From Robiginitomaculum sp. (GTDB taxonomy: Bacteria; Pseudomonadota; Alphaproteobacteria; Caulobacterales; Maricaulaceae), in contig NVWK01000005.1 in assembly GCA_002733605.1 (NCBI GenBank), forward strand, positions 180,753 through 244,752: a DNA stretch of 64,000 nt, read 5' to 3'. Below are positions 28,254 through 36,606 of the stretch, piece after piece. Below the pieces are notes generated by a model that saw nothing but the letters and a program-made list of their open reading frames with translations, was not told where the DNA came from and made no database searches. The position numbers and the translations under genes were made by a program. The first letter of the stretch is position 1. Each line of letters opens with the position of its first letter.

Positions 28254-30158
28254 ATGGCACTTGTAAAAAAAGTTTTCAAAGGGTTTCTCTGGCTCCTCGC
28301 CTTTGTGATTGTAATTTCTGTGGTGATATATCTTTATCTTGGCACAAGTGTCACCTTGCCAGGCGAGGTAAAAACACCCTCGGGTCTGGAACGCAACACG
28401 GCCCATTATGTCACCATGCGTGATGGGGTCGAGATTGCTGTCGATGTTTGGCTCCCTGCTGATTATTCGAGCGAGAGCCCCTTACCGACACTTATGCGTG
28501 CCACCCGTTATGGGCGCGCCTACCGCGTGAAATTTCTACAACGCGTTCTTATGGCAACGGGCAAACAAAAACGTGATTATAATTACCGCGAAGACATACG
28601 TATTCTCAATGGCGAAGGCTACGCCATCGTTAAAATCGATGCACGGGGTAGTGGTGCGTCTTTCGGGGAGCGTCTGGAAGAATGGTCAGATGAGGAAGTG
28701 GCCGATTATGGCGAAATCGCCCAATGGATAACGGAACAAAGCTGGTCCAATGGTCGAATTGGGGCTTATGGCGTTTCTTATGACGGGAATGCCGCAGAGG
28801 TAATTGCCGTACCAAACCATCCCGCCATTATCGCCGTCGCGCCGCAATACACTTACTTCGATACTTTCCAAAACCTTATCCGTCCGGGTGGTGTTTATGA
28901 TGACTGGTTCATGAAACGTTGGAGTATTGCCACCGAGCGAATGGACACAAATACGCAGTGCCAAGGCGGCGGGTTTAAATGCTGGTTTAGATACCAGCTC
29001 ACCGACGGCATTAAACCCGTAGATGCCCGCGATGGTAAGAAGAAGCGTAAGGCCGCTTATGCGGGACGTAAAAACCCAACAGTTTTGGAAAACCTTGCAG
29101 GGGTCGAATTTCGTGATGACCCTTATGGGCCGACAGGGCATTCCCTTGTAGACGTTGCGCCTTACACCCGCGCAGACGCAATTGCATCTTCGGGCGTGGC
29201 TATGAATGTCTGGGTCGGCTGGTATGATTCTGGCACCGTAGATGGCGCGATTTCGCGGTTCAAAACCCTGCCTAATAAACAAAGCGTTCGCATTTCCCCC
29301 TACACCCATGGCGGCAAGCACGATTCCAATGTGTTCGCGCCTGCCAAGCAAAAAGTGAGCCCGAACCAAGATGGCCAGAACACACTTTTGGCAAAATTCT
29401 TTGATCCGCTTTTAAAAGGCGGCAAACCTGCCTCAAGTGTGAAGCATGAGATCCTTTATTTCACAATGGGCGCAGATGAATGGAATACCACGCCTGTCTG
29501 GCCACCTGTCGGGATTGAAACAAGCCGTTGGGTCATGGAACAAGGCGGGAGCCTCGCGCCGGAAAGCGAACTGAAGGCAGAAGCCGGTGTGGATACTTAC
29601 AAAGTCGATTTCTCAACAACAACGGGTCGGCGTACCAGATGGCAAACCGTTGGTGGGCCAGATGTGATTTACCCTGATCGTCAGGAAGAAGACGCCAAAC
29701 TTCTCACATATACCAGTGCGCCTGTTGAAGCTGATTTGGAAATCACAGGCTCTCCACAAGTCAGCCTCCAGCTTTCCTCTACGCATACGGATGGTGCCCT
29801 TCATATATATTTGGAGGATGTTGCTCCCGATGGGCGGGTGACGTATCTGACCGAAGGTATTTTGCGTCTTTCAGACCGCAAGATTTCCGAAGCCCCTTAC
29901 GTGGTTGAAGGTGCCTACCATTCGCTCAAGCGTGAAGACAATAAACCGATGACGCCGAATGTGGTCGAAGAAATCATTGTCCCTCTCTTCAATACATCTG
30001 TGGTCATTAAAAAAGGTCATAGTGTGCGTATTGCGATTGCGGGTGCAGACAAAGTCACCTTCAGTCGTGTACCAACTGAGGGTGATCCTGTCCTCAGCAT
30101 ACATCATGGCGGCGTCCAAGCCTCCTTTGTCGAATTGCCTCAGAAATGGAGAAACTAG
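28254..30158 (+). CDS. CocE/NonD family (X-Pro dipeptidyl-peptidase-like) hydrolase, membrane anchored
   Basis: A 634-residue hydrolase. Residues 9-30 form a single uncleaved helix, so the enzyme is probably anchored facing the periplasm. The alpha/beta-hydrolase domain has S175 in GVSYDG, D325 in GWYD and H352 in SPYTHGG as the probable triad. The C-terminal jelly-roll domain (about 440-630) is typical of cocaine-esterase/X-Pro peptidase relatives. It sits in the same operon as a peptide importer, so removal of proline-containing or modified N-termini is plausible; acylase or esterase action is the alternative. It is only distantly similar to the hydrolase half of the transporter fusion at 2462-5422. 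Confidence 0.88.
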   Translation: MALVKKVFKGFLWLLAFVIVISVVIYLYLGTSVTLPGEVKTPSGLERNTAHYVTMRDGVEIAVDVWLPADYSSESPLPTLMRATRYGRAYRVKFLQRVLMATGKQKRDYNYREDIRILNGEGYAIVKIDARGSGASFGERLEEWSDEEVADYGEIAQWITEQSWSNGRIGAYGVSYDGNAAEVIAVPNHPAIIAVAPQYTYFDTFQNLIRPGGVYDDWFMKRWSIATERMDTNTQCQGGGFKCWFRYQLTDGIKPVDARDGKKKRKAAYAGRKNPTVLENLAGVEFRDDPYGPTGHSLVDVAPYTRADAIASSGVAMNVWVGWYDSGTVDGAISRFKTLPNKQSVRISPYTHGGKHDSNVFAPAKQKVSPNQDGQNTLLAKFFDPLLKGGKPASSVKHEILYFTMGADEWNTTPVWPPVGIETSRWVMEQGGSLAPESELKAEAGVDTYKVDFSTTTGRRTRWQTVGGPDVIYPDRQEEDAKLLTYTSAPVEADLEITGSPQVSLQLSSTHTDGALHIYLEDVAPDGRVTYLTEGILRLSDRKISEAPYVVEGAYHSLKREDNKPMTPNVVEEIIVPLFNTSVVIKKGHSVRIAIAGADKVTFSRVPTEGDPVLSIHHGGVQASFVELPQKWRN

Positions 30159-30159
30159 A

Positions 30160-30549
30160 ATGGGAAAACACGTAAAAATCGTAGACTGTCCTCACCTTCC
30201 CAATGTGGATGCGCCTGTCGAATGGGCCGTGGTGGCAGGCGGTGTATTCTACACCTCTCAAATTCCTATTCGCCAAGACGGGACGGTCGAGACAGGTGCA
30301 ATTGAAGATCAAGCCATGCTGACGTTCGAAAACCTGAAACTGGCTGTCGAGGCCGCAGGGGGCAGTCTGCGCGACATGACACAAGTGCAAATTTTCATCA
30401 CCAATCCAGAAGATTTTCCGATGGTCAATGAGGTATATCAACGGTTTTTCAAACCACCCTATCCCAACCGCGCAACAGTTGTCGCCGCAGGCTTGCTCCT
30501 GCCCGGCATGGCAATTGAAATCATCGCCACCGCACATATCGGTGACTAA
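30160..30549 (+). CDS. RidA family (enamine/imine deaminase) protein
   Basis: A 129-residue RidA/YjgF protein starting at ATG 30160, directly after the hydrolase stop. The conserved arginine that binds the imino-acid carboxylate is R104 in YPNRATVV, and the usual GLLLPGMAIEIIATA ending is present. RidA proteins hydrolyse reactive enamines and imines such as 2-aminoacrylate. These are intermediates of PLP-dependent dehydratases and flavin amino-acid oxidases, which are both encoded in this operon. It overlaps the DadA-like gene start by 8 bases. The role as a detoxifier for these steps is inferred from context and family knowledge. Confidence 0.9.
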   Translation: MGKHVKIVDCPHLPNVDAPVEWAVVAGGVFYTSQIPIRQDGTVETGAIEDQAMLTFENLKLAVEAAGGSLRDMTQVQIFITNPEDFPMVNEVYQRFFKPPYPNRATVVAAGLLLPGMAIEIIATAHIGD

Positions 30550-31813
30550 TCCTTCGCCCACATATGATGTAGCCATAATTGGCGCAGGGGTTATTGGCAT
30601 CACCACCGCCGAGGCCCTCGTCGCAGCCGGTCTCAGTGTGATCATTATAGAGCGCCACGACCAAGCCGCCTGCGAAACCAGTTATGCAAATGGTGCCCTC
30701 ATCACCCCTAGCATGGCCGAACCGTGGGCGACCCCCGGCCTGCCCTTGAAAATGCTGCACTGGATTGGCAAAGAAGACGCACCGTTTCTGCTGCGCCTAA
30801 GCGCTCTACCACGTATGTTAAGTTGGGGCTGGGCCTTTGTGAAAAACTGCACACAGGCCAAATGGAGCGCCAATGCCAAGCGCATGGTTACCCTCAGCCA
30901 ATATAGCACTGAACATTTACATCAGGTTTTGAAAAAACATAAGCTCGAACACCTGATGAGCACACGAGGTTCCTTACGTGTATTTCGGGATGAGATTTCC
31001 GCAAACTCTGCCGCTTCAGGTATTAAATTTATGCGCAGGCACGGCATAAAATGTGTGGAAATGGGCGCGGAGGACTGTGTCGCATTCGAACCGGCCCTTG
31101 CACATATGCAAGACGACATTCATAGCGCCTATCATTACCCGAATGATCTCTCCGGGGATTGTTGCGCGGTGACACGCGCCCTCGCCGCGAACCTACAAAA
31201 CACCGGTGTGAAATTTGAATATGGTACGGTGGTGAAGGGCCTCCAAAAAGCAGAGCAGGGTTGGCATATACAAACATCACACAATGCCATCACCGCGCAA
31301 AACATCGTTTTTGCCACAGGCATGCCGCCCACAAGCCTGCTCTCACAAAAATCAAAGCGCCACCTTCTCTGCTACCCCGTCAAAGGCTATTCCCTCACTC
31401 TCAATATACCACGCACTAATGAGGCGCTTATGACCCCTGTGATCGATGATGCCAATAAAATTGGTGTAGTGCGATTGGGGAATAAAATACGAATTGTCGG
31501 CATGGCAGAATTTTGCGGGGCCAATACAGATGTAACCCCCACGCGTATTACAAGCTTGTTGGACAATGCTAAATCCGTACTTCCCAATTGGGCAGATTAC
31601 GCCGAAGACAACCGGTGGGCTGGTCTGCGTCCTATGTCTGCCGACGGGGTGCCTTATATAGGAGCGCTTGACGAAAAAGGGCTTTATGTCAATCTTGGCC
31701 ATGGGCATTTAGGATGGACAAATGCATGCGGGGCGGCAGCTTTGTTACGCGACATCATTATAAAAGCATCGCCGGGCATTCCTGCCCACGATTACGCACC
31801 GCGTTTACATTAG
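30542..31813 (+). CDS. FAD-dependent D-amino-acid dehydrogenase (DadA-like)
   Basis: A 423-residue flavoprotein beginning at GTG 30542 inside the end of the RidA gene. The FAD-binding motif GAGVIG is at 14-19, followed by ETSYANG, typical of DadA proteins. The C-terminal substrate block GLRPMSADGVPYIG and the GHGHLGWTNACG motif agree. Such enzymes oxidise D-amino acids to 2-oxo acids, passing electrons to the respiratory chain. With the epimerase, the D-serine-dehydratase-like protein and RidA, it gives a route for D-residues released from peptides. Its specificity (D-Ala versus others) cannot be told from sequence. Confidence 0.9.
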   Translation: MTNPSPTYDVAIIGAGVIGITTAEALVAAGLSVIIIERHDQAACETSYANGALITPSMAEPWATPGLPLKMLHWIGKEDAPFLLRLSALPRMLSWGWAFVKNCTQAKWSANAKRMVTLSQYSTEHLHQVLKKHKLEHLMSTRGSLRVFRDEISANSAASGIKFMRRHGIKCVEMGAEDCVAFEPALAHMQDDIHSAYHYPNDLSGDCCAVTRALAANLQNTGVKFEYGTVVKGLQKAEQGWHIQTSHNAITAQNIVFATGMPPTSLLSQKSKRHLLCYPVKGYSLTLNIPRTNEALMTPVIDDANKIGVVRLGNKIRIVGMAEFCGANTDVTPTRITSLLDNAKSVLPNWADYAEDNRWAGLRPMSADGVPYIGALDEKGLYVNLGHGHLGWTNACGAAALLRDIIIKASPGIPAHDYAPRLH

Positions 31814-31820
31814 GGCAATT

Positions 31821-32075
31821 ATGGTTTCAGTTTTGGCATGTATAACAGGGTGTTTTTGCGTTCTGGTTTTTATGGTTTTCAAGCGTGGGAAAACCATGCG
31901 CCATGGCAATGTTTTCATCATTTCCCTTGGCCTCCTGACCCTGCTCCTGTGGACATTCGCCATAGGGCTTGAACGTGCCCTTGCCGTCTGGGCTGTGCAA
32001 ATCATGGCATCAGGTGTGATACTCTCCACGAGCTTTGCACTCTTGGATGCACGCAAATCGAGTGATACAAAATGA
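31821..32075 (+). CDS. small integral membrane protein upstream of PepSY protein
   Basis: An 84-residue protein with about three hydrophobic helices and a basic patch (KRGKTMRHG). It lies 7 bases after the DadA-like gene, and its stop overlaps the PepSY gene start (ATGA), which supports expression. Small membrane proteins of this size (for instance the DUF3325 type) commonly accompany PepSY membrane proteins near TonB receptors, but I cannot assign the family firmly. Confidence 0.65.
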   Translation: MVSVLACITGCFCVLVFMVFKRGKTMRHGNVFIISLGLLTLLLWTFAIGLERALAVWAVQIMASGVILSTSFALLDARKSSDTK

Positions 32076-33748
32076 AATGGTGTGTCGCATATATCTTGAT
32101 AGCAATGGGGCTCAGCATTGGCCTGCCAAGCGCATTCGTCACCTTAGGGTGGGGCGCTACCGAACAAAGGCTTTTACTTGCCGCTATCCTTATTCCGGTA
32201 TTGATAGCGATAGGTGTTGTCACAGCTTTTAAAGCTCGCATTCGCAAGATCCCTCCCGCCACACCAAATGTACGCGCTCTACATGCCTGGTTAGGCGCAC
32301 CGCTCGCTCTGATGATGTTTGTGATTAGTTTTTCTGGTGCTGTCGCCCTTTTCAAACCCGAAATTCATATTTGGGAGAGCCCGACAGCACGCATCACATT
32401 AACAGAACCTTTTATCGAAGTGGACACCTATGCCCGCACTTTGGCAGACATTGGGCAAACACATGGTGACATAGACTATATCTTTGTCAGTCGGCCCCGT
32501 ACCGACAAACCTTATTTCGATATTGCCGCCCAAGTAAAAGGCAAGAGCGCACGCCGTATCGGCACCTATGAAAGCCGCGACCCGCATACGGGCAAGATCA
32601 TGCCGACCGATACAGACAAACTCTCCACGTGGCTTCGTAGCGTACATTCAGATTTATCCTATCGTAAAAAGCGCGGGCGTAAAATTAAGGGGCGCACAGT
32701 TTTAGGCGTTCTCGGCGTCTTCATTTTAGTGATTTTACTCGCAGGCATGCTCAGCCACAAACACCTGTTTCGCAGTCTTTTTACATGGCGACCCACCGCG
32801 CCAGCCCCTATGCGCTGGCGCGACACCCATAATGCACTTGGTGCATGGGTGTTGGTATTTGCACTTGTCATGACCGCAACCGGTGCCTCCATTGCCCTGA
32901 TAAAGCCTCTCATTCCCATCGTCTCCTCCCTCGCGCAAAACGGAGACCTCAAATCTGCCCGTGATTTGGTGGCGGGCGAGATCAAACCTACCGGGCGGAC
33001 AGCAGAGATGATGAATATCGATAGTTTGTTCCTACGCGCCGCAACAGAACTGGACGGCAATATGCCTTTGGCCGTGCGCATCATAAATTGGAACGACAGG
33101 AATGCCCACGCCATTTTTATCTGGGCCCCCACCAAAGAAATCACCAGCGCCGCCCAAATAAAACTAAACGCCGTAACAGGCGCGCTCATCAGCAAAAATA
33201 TTAGCGAGATTGGCGGGTATGCAGGCCGGATAGACTCCATGCTCCCCGCCCTACATTACGCCAAATACGGACGTGGTACGGTTGGCAGTTTAGGGTTGCG
33301 GCTCATTTATGCAATCCTTGGCCTTGCCTTGGCTTTTACATCGGTGTCAGGGTTTTATTATTGGATACTTAAACAAAAACTGAAAACAAAAAACCCGAAA
33401 ACATTGCGGGCCTTCTCCCATCTTGTACGCCTGACCCTTGGCATCTGTATGGGCATGGTTGTCGCGACCGCAGGCATATTTCTTACCTATAGTCTCTGGC
33501 CAAAAGCAAATGTTGCACAAGCATATTTCGGGATATGGAGTGTATGCATAATTTGGGCTTTTGTACGGGATTCTGCGTTCAAAGACATGTGCCTGATGAT
33601 AACCGCGCTCTGCGTTGGTGCCGTGAGCATGGCGTCTATACCGATGGCCATAGGCAACACCCCTACACACGCAAGCGCAATCGGTGTCAACATCTCTCTC
33701 ATTTTTTGCGCGATCACCGCATGGAAATGCTACAAATACACACCCTAG
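32072..33748 (+). CDS. PepSY-associated transmembrane protein
   Basis: A 558-residue inner-membrane protein with PepSY-type periplasmic domains. Two N-terminal helices precede the signature PepSY-TM helix near residues 68-92 (ALHAWLGAPLALMMFVISFSG). A soluble region (about 95-205), further helices (WRDTHNALGAWVLVFALVM near 250), a second soluble domain and about five C-terminal helices follow. Proteins of this family sit beside TonB-dependent receptors and are suspected of reducing or processing imported iron complexes. As the last gene of this operon it hints that the imported compound may be metal-bound. That link is inference. Confidence 0.82.
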   Translation: MKWCVAYILIAMGLSIGLPSAFVTLGWGATEQRLLLAAILIPVLIAIGVVTAFKARIRKIPPATPNVRALHAWLGAPLALMMFVISFSGAVALFKPEIHIWESPTARITLTEPFIEVDTYARTLADIGQTHGDIDYIFVSRPRTDKPYFDIAAQVKGKSARRIGTYESRDPHTGKIMPTDTDKLSTWLRSVHSDLSYRKKRGRKIKGRTVLGVLGVFILVILLAGMLSHKHLFRSLFTWRPTAPAPMRWRDTHNALGAWVLVFALVMTATGASIALIKPLIPIVSSLAQNGDLKSARDLVAGEIKPTGRTAEMMNIDSLFLRAATELDGNMPLAVRIINWNDRNAHAIFIWAPTKEITSAAQIKLNAVTGALISKNISEIGGYAGRIDSMLPALHYAKYGRGTVGSLGLRLIYAILGLALAFTSVSGFYYWILKQKLKTKNPKTLRAFSHLVRLTLGICMGMVVATAGIFLTYSLWPKANVAQAYFGIWSVCIIWAFVRDSAFKDMCLMITALCVGAVSMASIPMAIGNTPTHASAIGVNISLIFCAITAWKCYKYTP

Positions 33749-33784
33749 ATGTGAGTGGGAAAGTCACCTATCCGGGAATTTAAA

Positions 33785-33803
33785 TTCCCTGTTAATCAGG
33801 GAA
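33785..33803 (+). terminator. possible weak terminator after the peptide operon
   Basis: A 7-bp stem TTCCCTG / CAGGGAA with a 5-base loop, flanked by A/T-rich sequence, lies 37 bases past the PepSY stop. The following ATTTG gives only a short U-run, so termination efficiency is doubtful. Confidence 0.45.
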
Positions 33804-33820
33804 ATTTGCATGAGGCGGAC

Positions 33821-34009
33821 TCACTGAAGGCTGCGTCCACCACCACTTATTTCATTGTAGCGGCGGCGGTGGTAAAATAATGCAAGAAGTGACACTACAA
33901 TAATTAAGATGAATGATCCCGTATTAAAGTATCCTGCTCTACCACTGATTAAAAATGGCGCGATATAAAGCACGGGCACTGTCAGAAATAATATAACAAA
34001 ACCGGCCAT
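33821..34009 (-). CDS. possible small membrane protein
   Basis: A 62-codon reading frame with two strongly hydrophobic segments (FVILFLTVPVLYIAPFL and FILIIVVSLLALFYH) separated by a short polar loop and ending in a basic tail, which is a coherent small membrane protein design. No good ribosome site precedes the ATG, and no family is recognisable, so it may not be expressed. Confidence 0.35.
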   Translation of the reverse strand: MAGFVILFLTVPVLYIAPFLISGRAGYFNTGSFILIIVVSLLALFYHRRRYNEISGGGRSLQ

Positions 34010-34138
34010 GCTTAAATTGAGCGTAAGTTTGTTTTATATTTGTGTTATGAAAATTGCCTTGTATTACAAATGGATCGCGCTGGTGTGCGTGCAAGCGCAT
34101 GGCGACTAAAGAGAGATAATACACGGGGAGTGTAACCA

Positions 34139-35896
34139 GTGAATGCAGATAGGGATAAACTGATCACGGCTGTGTATTCGGCAGGTATATCGCCAGAATA
34201 TTATCATGAAAGCCTAGAAACAATAGACACGCTGGTCTTTGCAAACCCGGCGGGCGACGCAGACAATATAATAGAGTCCGGTTCCGGTCTGCCAAAATCA
34301 AATAATGGAAAACTCAATCCAAGTATAGATTCAGAAATTTTGCATCACATACAGCGCTCTAGCGAAATTATTGATCATCTGGGTCGCCAAAAACAGGGGA
34401 AATCCCGTGCCGAATTATTGCTTGATACGGCGCCCAACCCGGCATTTATTTTTGATCATGCTGAAAACATTATTGCCATGAACGATATGGCGAGAAACAA
34501 TGGGCAAAAACCTTGTCGGAAATTAGCGGATTGTTGCACGAACATCTATGTGTTGGAACAAATCCGCACGTTTGTTTTCAAGAACAAAACTCAAAAACTA
34601 TTGATCGAACCTGGCTATATAAATGCAGAGGGAAATGTAAATACCTGTATTCTTGTGAGAAAAATGGACGAGAATTTAAATGTGCCCAGTGACAAAACCC
34701 GGTACTTTTTCACCATTGTTAATTTGGGGTTTGATCAATCAAAAACGGGACTATTCAAAGAAACTTATGAATTAACACAGGCGGAAGTGGACGTTGCCGT
34801 ACATTTGGCCAGCGGGCTACAGGTTTCAGAAATTGCGGCGGCGCGAAAGGCAAAAATCGATACTGTCCGGTTCCAGATTAAAGCCATAAAAAGGAAAACA
34901 AACTCGCGCGACATCCCTTCTATTGTGCGTCTAGTCTGTGGGTTTTCTGCAGGTATATTGACATCATCCCAGCTCTCTCCATTGGAAGGCATTCATGGTA
35001 ACCAGCCTACGCCGCTAAAAATACAAAAACAAATCACCTTAAGAGACGGGCGCAATATGAGTTATCTGGAACAGGGCGATCCAGACGGCGCCCCTGTTTT
35101 ATTGCTTCATACCATTCCATATGGAGCCGAGCTTATCAAAGGCGCGGCCGAAGCGGCAAAGCGCATGAATTTGCGGATCATCTCGCCTTATCGGCCAGGG
35201 TATGGCCGCTCGGAAACGCAAAAAAATGTGAAAGGGGATGCCTATATTAATTTGGTATGCGCTGACATGTATGAATTACTGGGAAGGTTAAACATCACCC
35301 GAGTGGCCATTGCAGGCATCGCTATCGGGTCGGTATATGGCATGCGTTTTGCCCACCTTTATCCAGACCGTGTTTCTCATTTGTTTGCGATATCGCGCAC
35401 GCCAATGTGGAAGGATGAGTGGATTGCCAAAACGCCAAGGCGCCAACGTCTGATTATGCGCCTTACAAAATATACGCCTCAGTTATTGCCCTTAATATTA
35501 CGCGCCACCATGGCCTATATTGATAAGGGCAATGGCAAAGATTTATTCAATATTTCATGTGCCGATAGTGCCGCTGATATTTTAGCCCTTAAAAATCCCG
35601 AAATCAGTGGGTTGATGGAAAGGGAATTTGTTGAGGGATTAATACCGGGCTATGAGGCATTTCACCATGAAATCGTCCTTGGGATGAAAGATTACAGTCA
35701 AGAAGCCTTACGTCTAAAACATAAATTTTATATATTGCACGGGGATGACGACAAAATTTTTGATGTTTCCCAATCACAAGCCTTTGCCGATTATGTGCCG
35801 GGAACCAAGTTGGAAATCGTCAAAGGTGCGGGTCATTTACTGATCTATAGCCATTGGGAACATATCCTTCGGGCCATCAAGAAAAATTTGAATTAA
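34139..35896 (+). CDS. LuxR-type regulator with C-terminal alpha/beta-hydrolase (pseudoenzyme) domain
   Basis: A 585-residue protein. Residues about 85-200 resemble a PAS-like sensor region (LLDTAPNPAFIFDHAENIIAMN). Residues 208-270 are a LuxR-type helix-turn-helix (YELTQAEVDVAVHLASG, VSEIAAARKAKIDTVRFQI). Residues about 295-585 form an alpha/beta-hydrolase domain with an acidic residue in HGDDD (near 536-538) and H566 in GAGH. The nucleophile-elbow sequence is G393-I-A395-I-G397, so the expected serine is alanine. The domain is therefore probably a ligand sensor rather than an enzyme. The start is GTG 34139, with GGGGAG about 8 bases upstream. It stands alone between two metabolic regions; regulation of the adjoining peptide operon is possible but unproven. 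Confidence 0.85.
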   Translation: MNADRDKLITAVYSAGISPEYYHESLETIDTLVFANPAGDADNIIESGSGLPKSNNGKLNPSIDSEILHHIQRSSEIIDHLGRQKQGKSRAELLLDTAPNPAFIFDHAENIIAMNDMARNNGQKPCRKLADCCTNIYVLEQIRTFVFKNKTQKLLIEPGYINAEGNVNTCILVRKMDENLNVPSDKTRYFFTIVNLGFDQSKTGLFKETYELTQAEVDVAVHLASGLQVSEIAAARKAKIDTVRFQIKAIKRKTNSRDIPSIVRLVCGFSAGILTSSQLSPLEGIHGNQPTPLKIQKQITLRDGRNMSYLEQGDPDGAPVLLLHTIPYGAELIKGAAEAAKRMNLRIISPYRPGYGRSETQKNVKGDAYINLVCADMYELLGRLNITRVAIAGIAIGSVYGMRFAHLYPDRVSHLFAISRTPMWKDEWIAKTPRRQRLIMRLTKYTPQLLPLILRATMAYIDKGNGKDLFNISCADSAADILALKNPEISGLMEREFVEGLIPGYEAFHHEIVLGMKDYSQEALRLKHKFYILHGDDDKIFDVSQSQAFADYVPGTKLEIVKGAGHLLIYSHWEHILRAIKKNLN

Positions 35897-35915
35897 CGGC
35901 ATAAAATCGCGTCTT

Positions 35916-35933
35916 ATACCCAATAGTGGGTAT
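35916..35933. promoter_or_regulatory. short inverted repeat between LuxR-hydrolase and tail-collar genes
   Basis: ATACCC and GGGTAT flank a 6-base centre. It lies 20 bases past the regulator stop and about 60 bases before the next gene start. It could be a weak terminator stem or an operator; the stem is only 6 bp. Confidence 0.25.
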
Positions 35934-35992
35934 GACAGGTTTTCCTTAACCTCATATCGTCTGGCGCATACTAGGCATCAAAGGAAAAGACC

Positions 35993-36496
35993 ATGGCGAC
36001 ATTCATAAAATTCAAAGCTCTTCTGACGGGTGCAATGATTAGTGCAGCAACGCTCTCGCAGTCTATAACAGCCCATGCAGATGAACCATTCCTTGGTGAA
36101 ATAATGATGACTGCGGCTTCCTTTTGCCCCAAAGGCTGGACTGAAGCGAATGGGCGAACACTTCAAATAAACAACAACCCATCTCTCTTTTCCCTAATGT
36201 CAACGGTTTATGGAGGCAATGGCAGGACTAATTTTGCGCTTCCAAATTTTGTTGGTAGAACGCCTATTGGTTCAGGAAACTCAGGGCATATTCGTTACGG
36301 TCAGACAATGTATCAGGCGAAACTCATCGAGCAAGGTGAAGTCGGTGGTGATGACATTAACACCTCCACCCCAAAGAACGTCGCCAAGCCAAAATCAGGG
36401 GATGTAACAATAGACATCGTCGAAGGCGTGCGGCCTCCGTATATTGCTATGCGGTATTGTATTTCGTTGAAGGGGCAATATCCATCACGCCCTTAG
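35993..36496 (+). CDS. secreted tail-collar-domain protein
   Basis: A 167-residue protein. A signal peptide (about 1-29, ending AHAD) precedes a phage tail-collar domain, seen in FLGEIMMTAASFCPKGWTE, NPSLFSLMSTVYGGNG and FALPNFVGRTPIGSG. Proteins with this domain outside phages are often labelled microcystin-dependent proteins; that name alone gives no function. The C-terminal PPYIAMRYCISLKG ending is typical of the family. Two cysteines (CPKGW and RYC) could form a disulfide in the periplasm or outside. There are no phage genes nearby, and the gene seems monocistronic. Its role is unknown; adhesion or display of a receptor-binding-like fold is a guess. Confidence 0.8.
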   Translation: MATFIKFKALLTGAMISAATLSQSITAHADEPFLGEIMMTAASFCPKGWTEANGRTLQINNNPSLFSLMSTVYGGNGRTNFALPNFVGRTPIGSGNSGHIRYGQTMYQAKLIEQGEVGGDDINTSTPKNVAKPKSGDVTIDIVEGVRPPYIAMRYCISLKGQYPSRP

Positions 36497-36606
36497 ATAT
36501 CGCGAGAGTGCGTAGAAAATGTGAAGCTAAAGAAATATTGGCCAATTTTTGAGCGAAAAATTTCCCGAGATTACCGTCTAAAAACAAAGCCATTAAGGCT
36601 GTTCAA

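Larger units (their letters stand above)
33749..34138. other. 390-base intergenic stretch between PepSY and LuxR-hydrolase genes
   Basis: It contains a short hairpin that may end the peptide operon (33785-33803), one possible small membrane ORF on the minus strand (33821-34009) and an 11-base inverted repeat TTGTATTACAA at 34059-34069, about 70 bases before the LuxR-type regulator gene. I see no RNA gene in it. Confidence 0.5.

Noticed and set aside
28686..29369. A 227-codon open frame antisense to the CocE hydrolase gene
   Set aside because: It lies wholly inside a well-supported gene, has no family resemblance and no credible ribosome site; it is a by-product of codon use.
35993..36496. 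Taking the common label 'microcystin-dependent protein' of this fold as evidence for microcystin metabolism here
   Set aside because: The label is a historical name for tail-collar proteins. It says nothing about hydrolysis and is coincidental to the MlrC-like genes.
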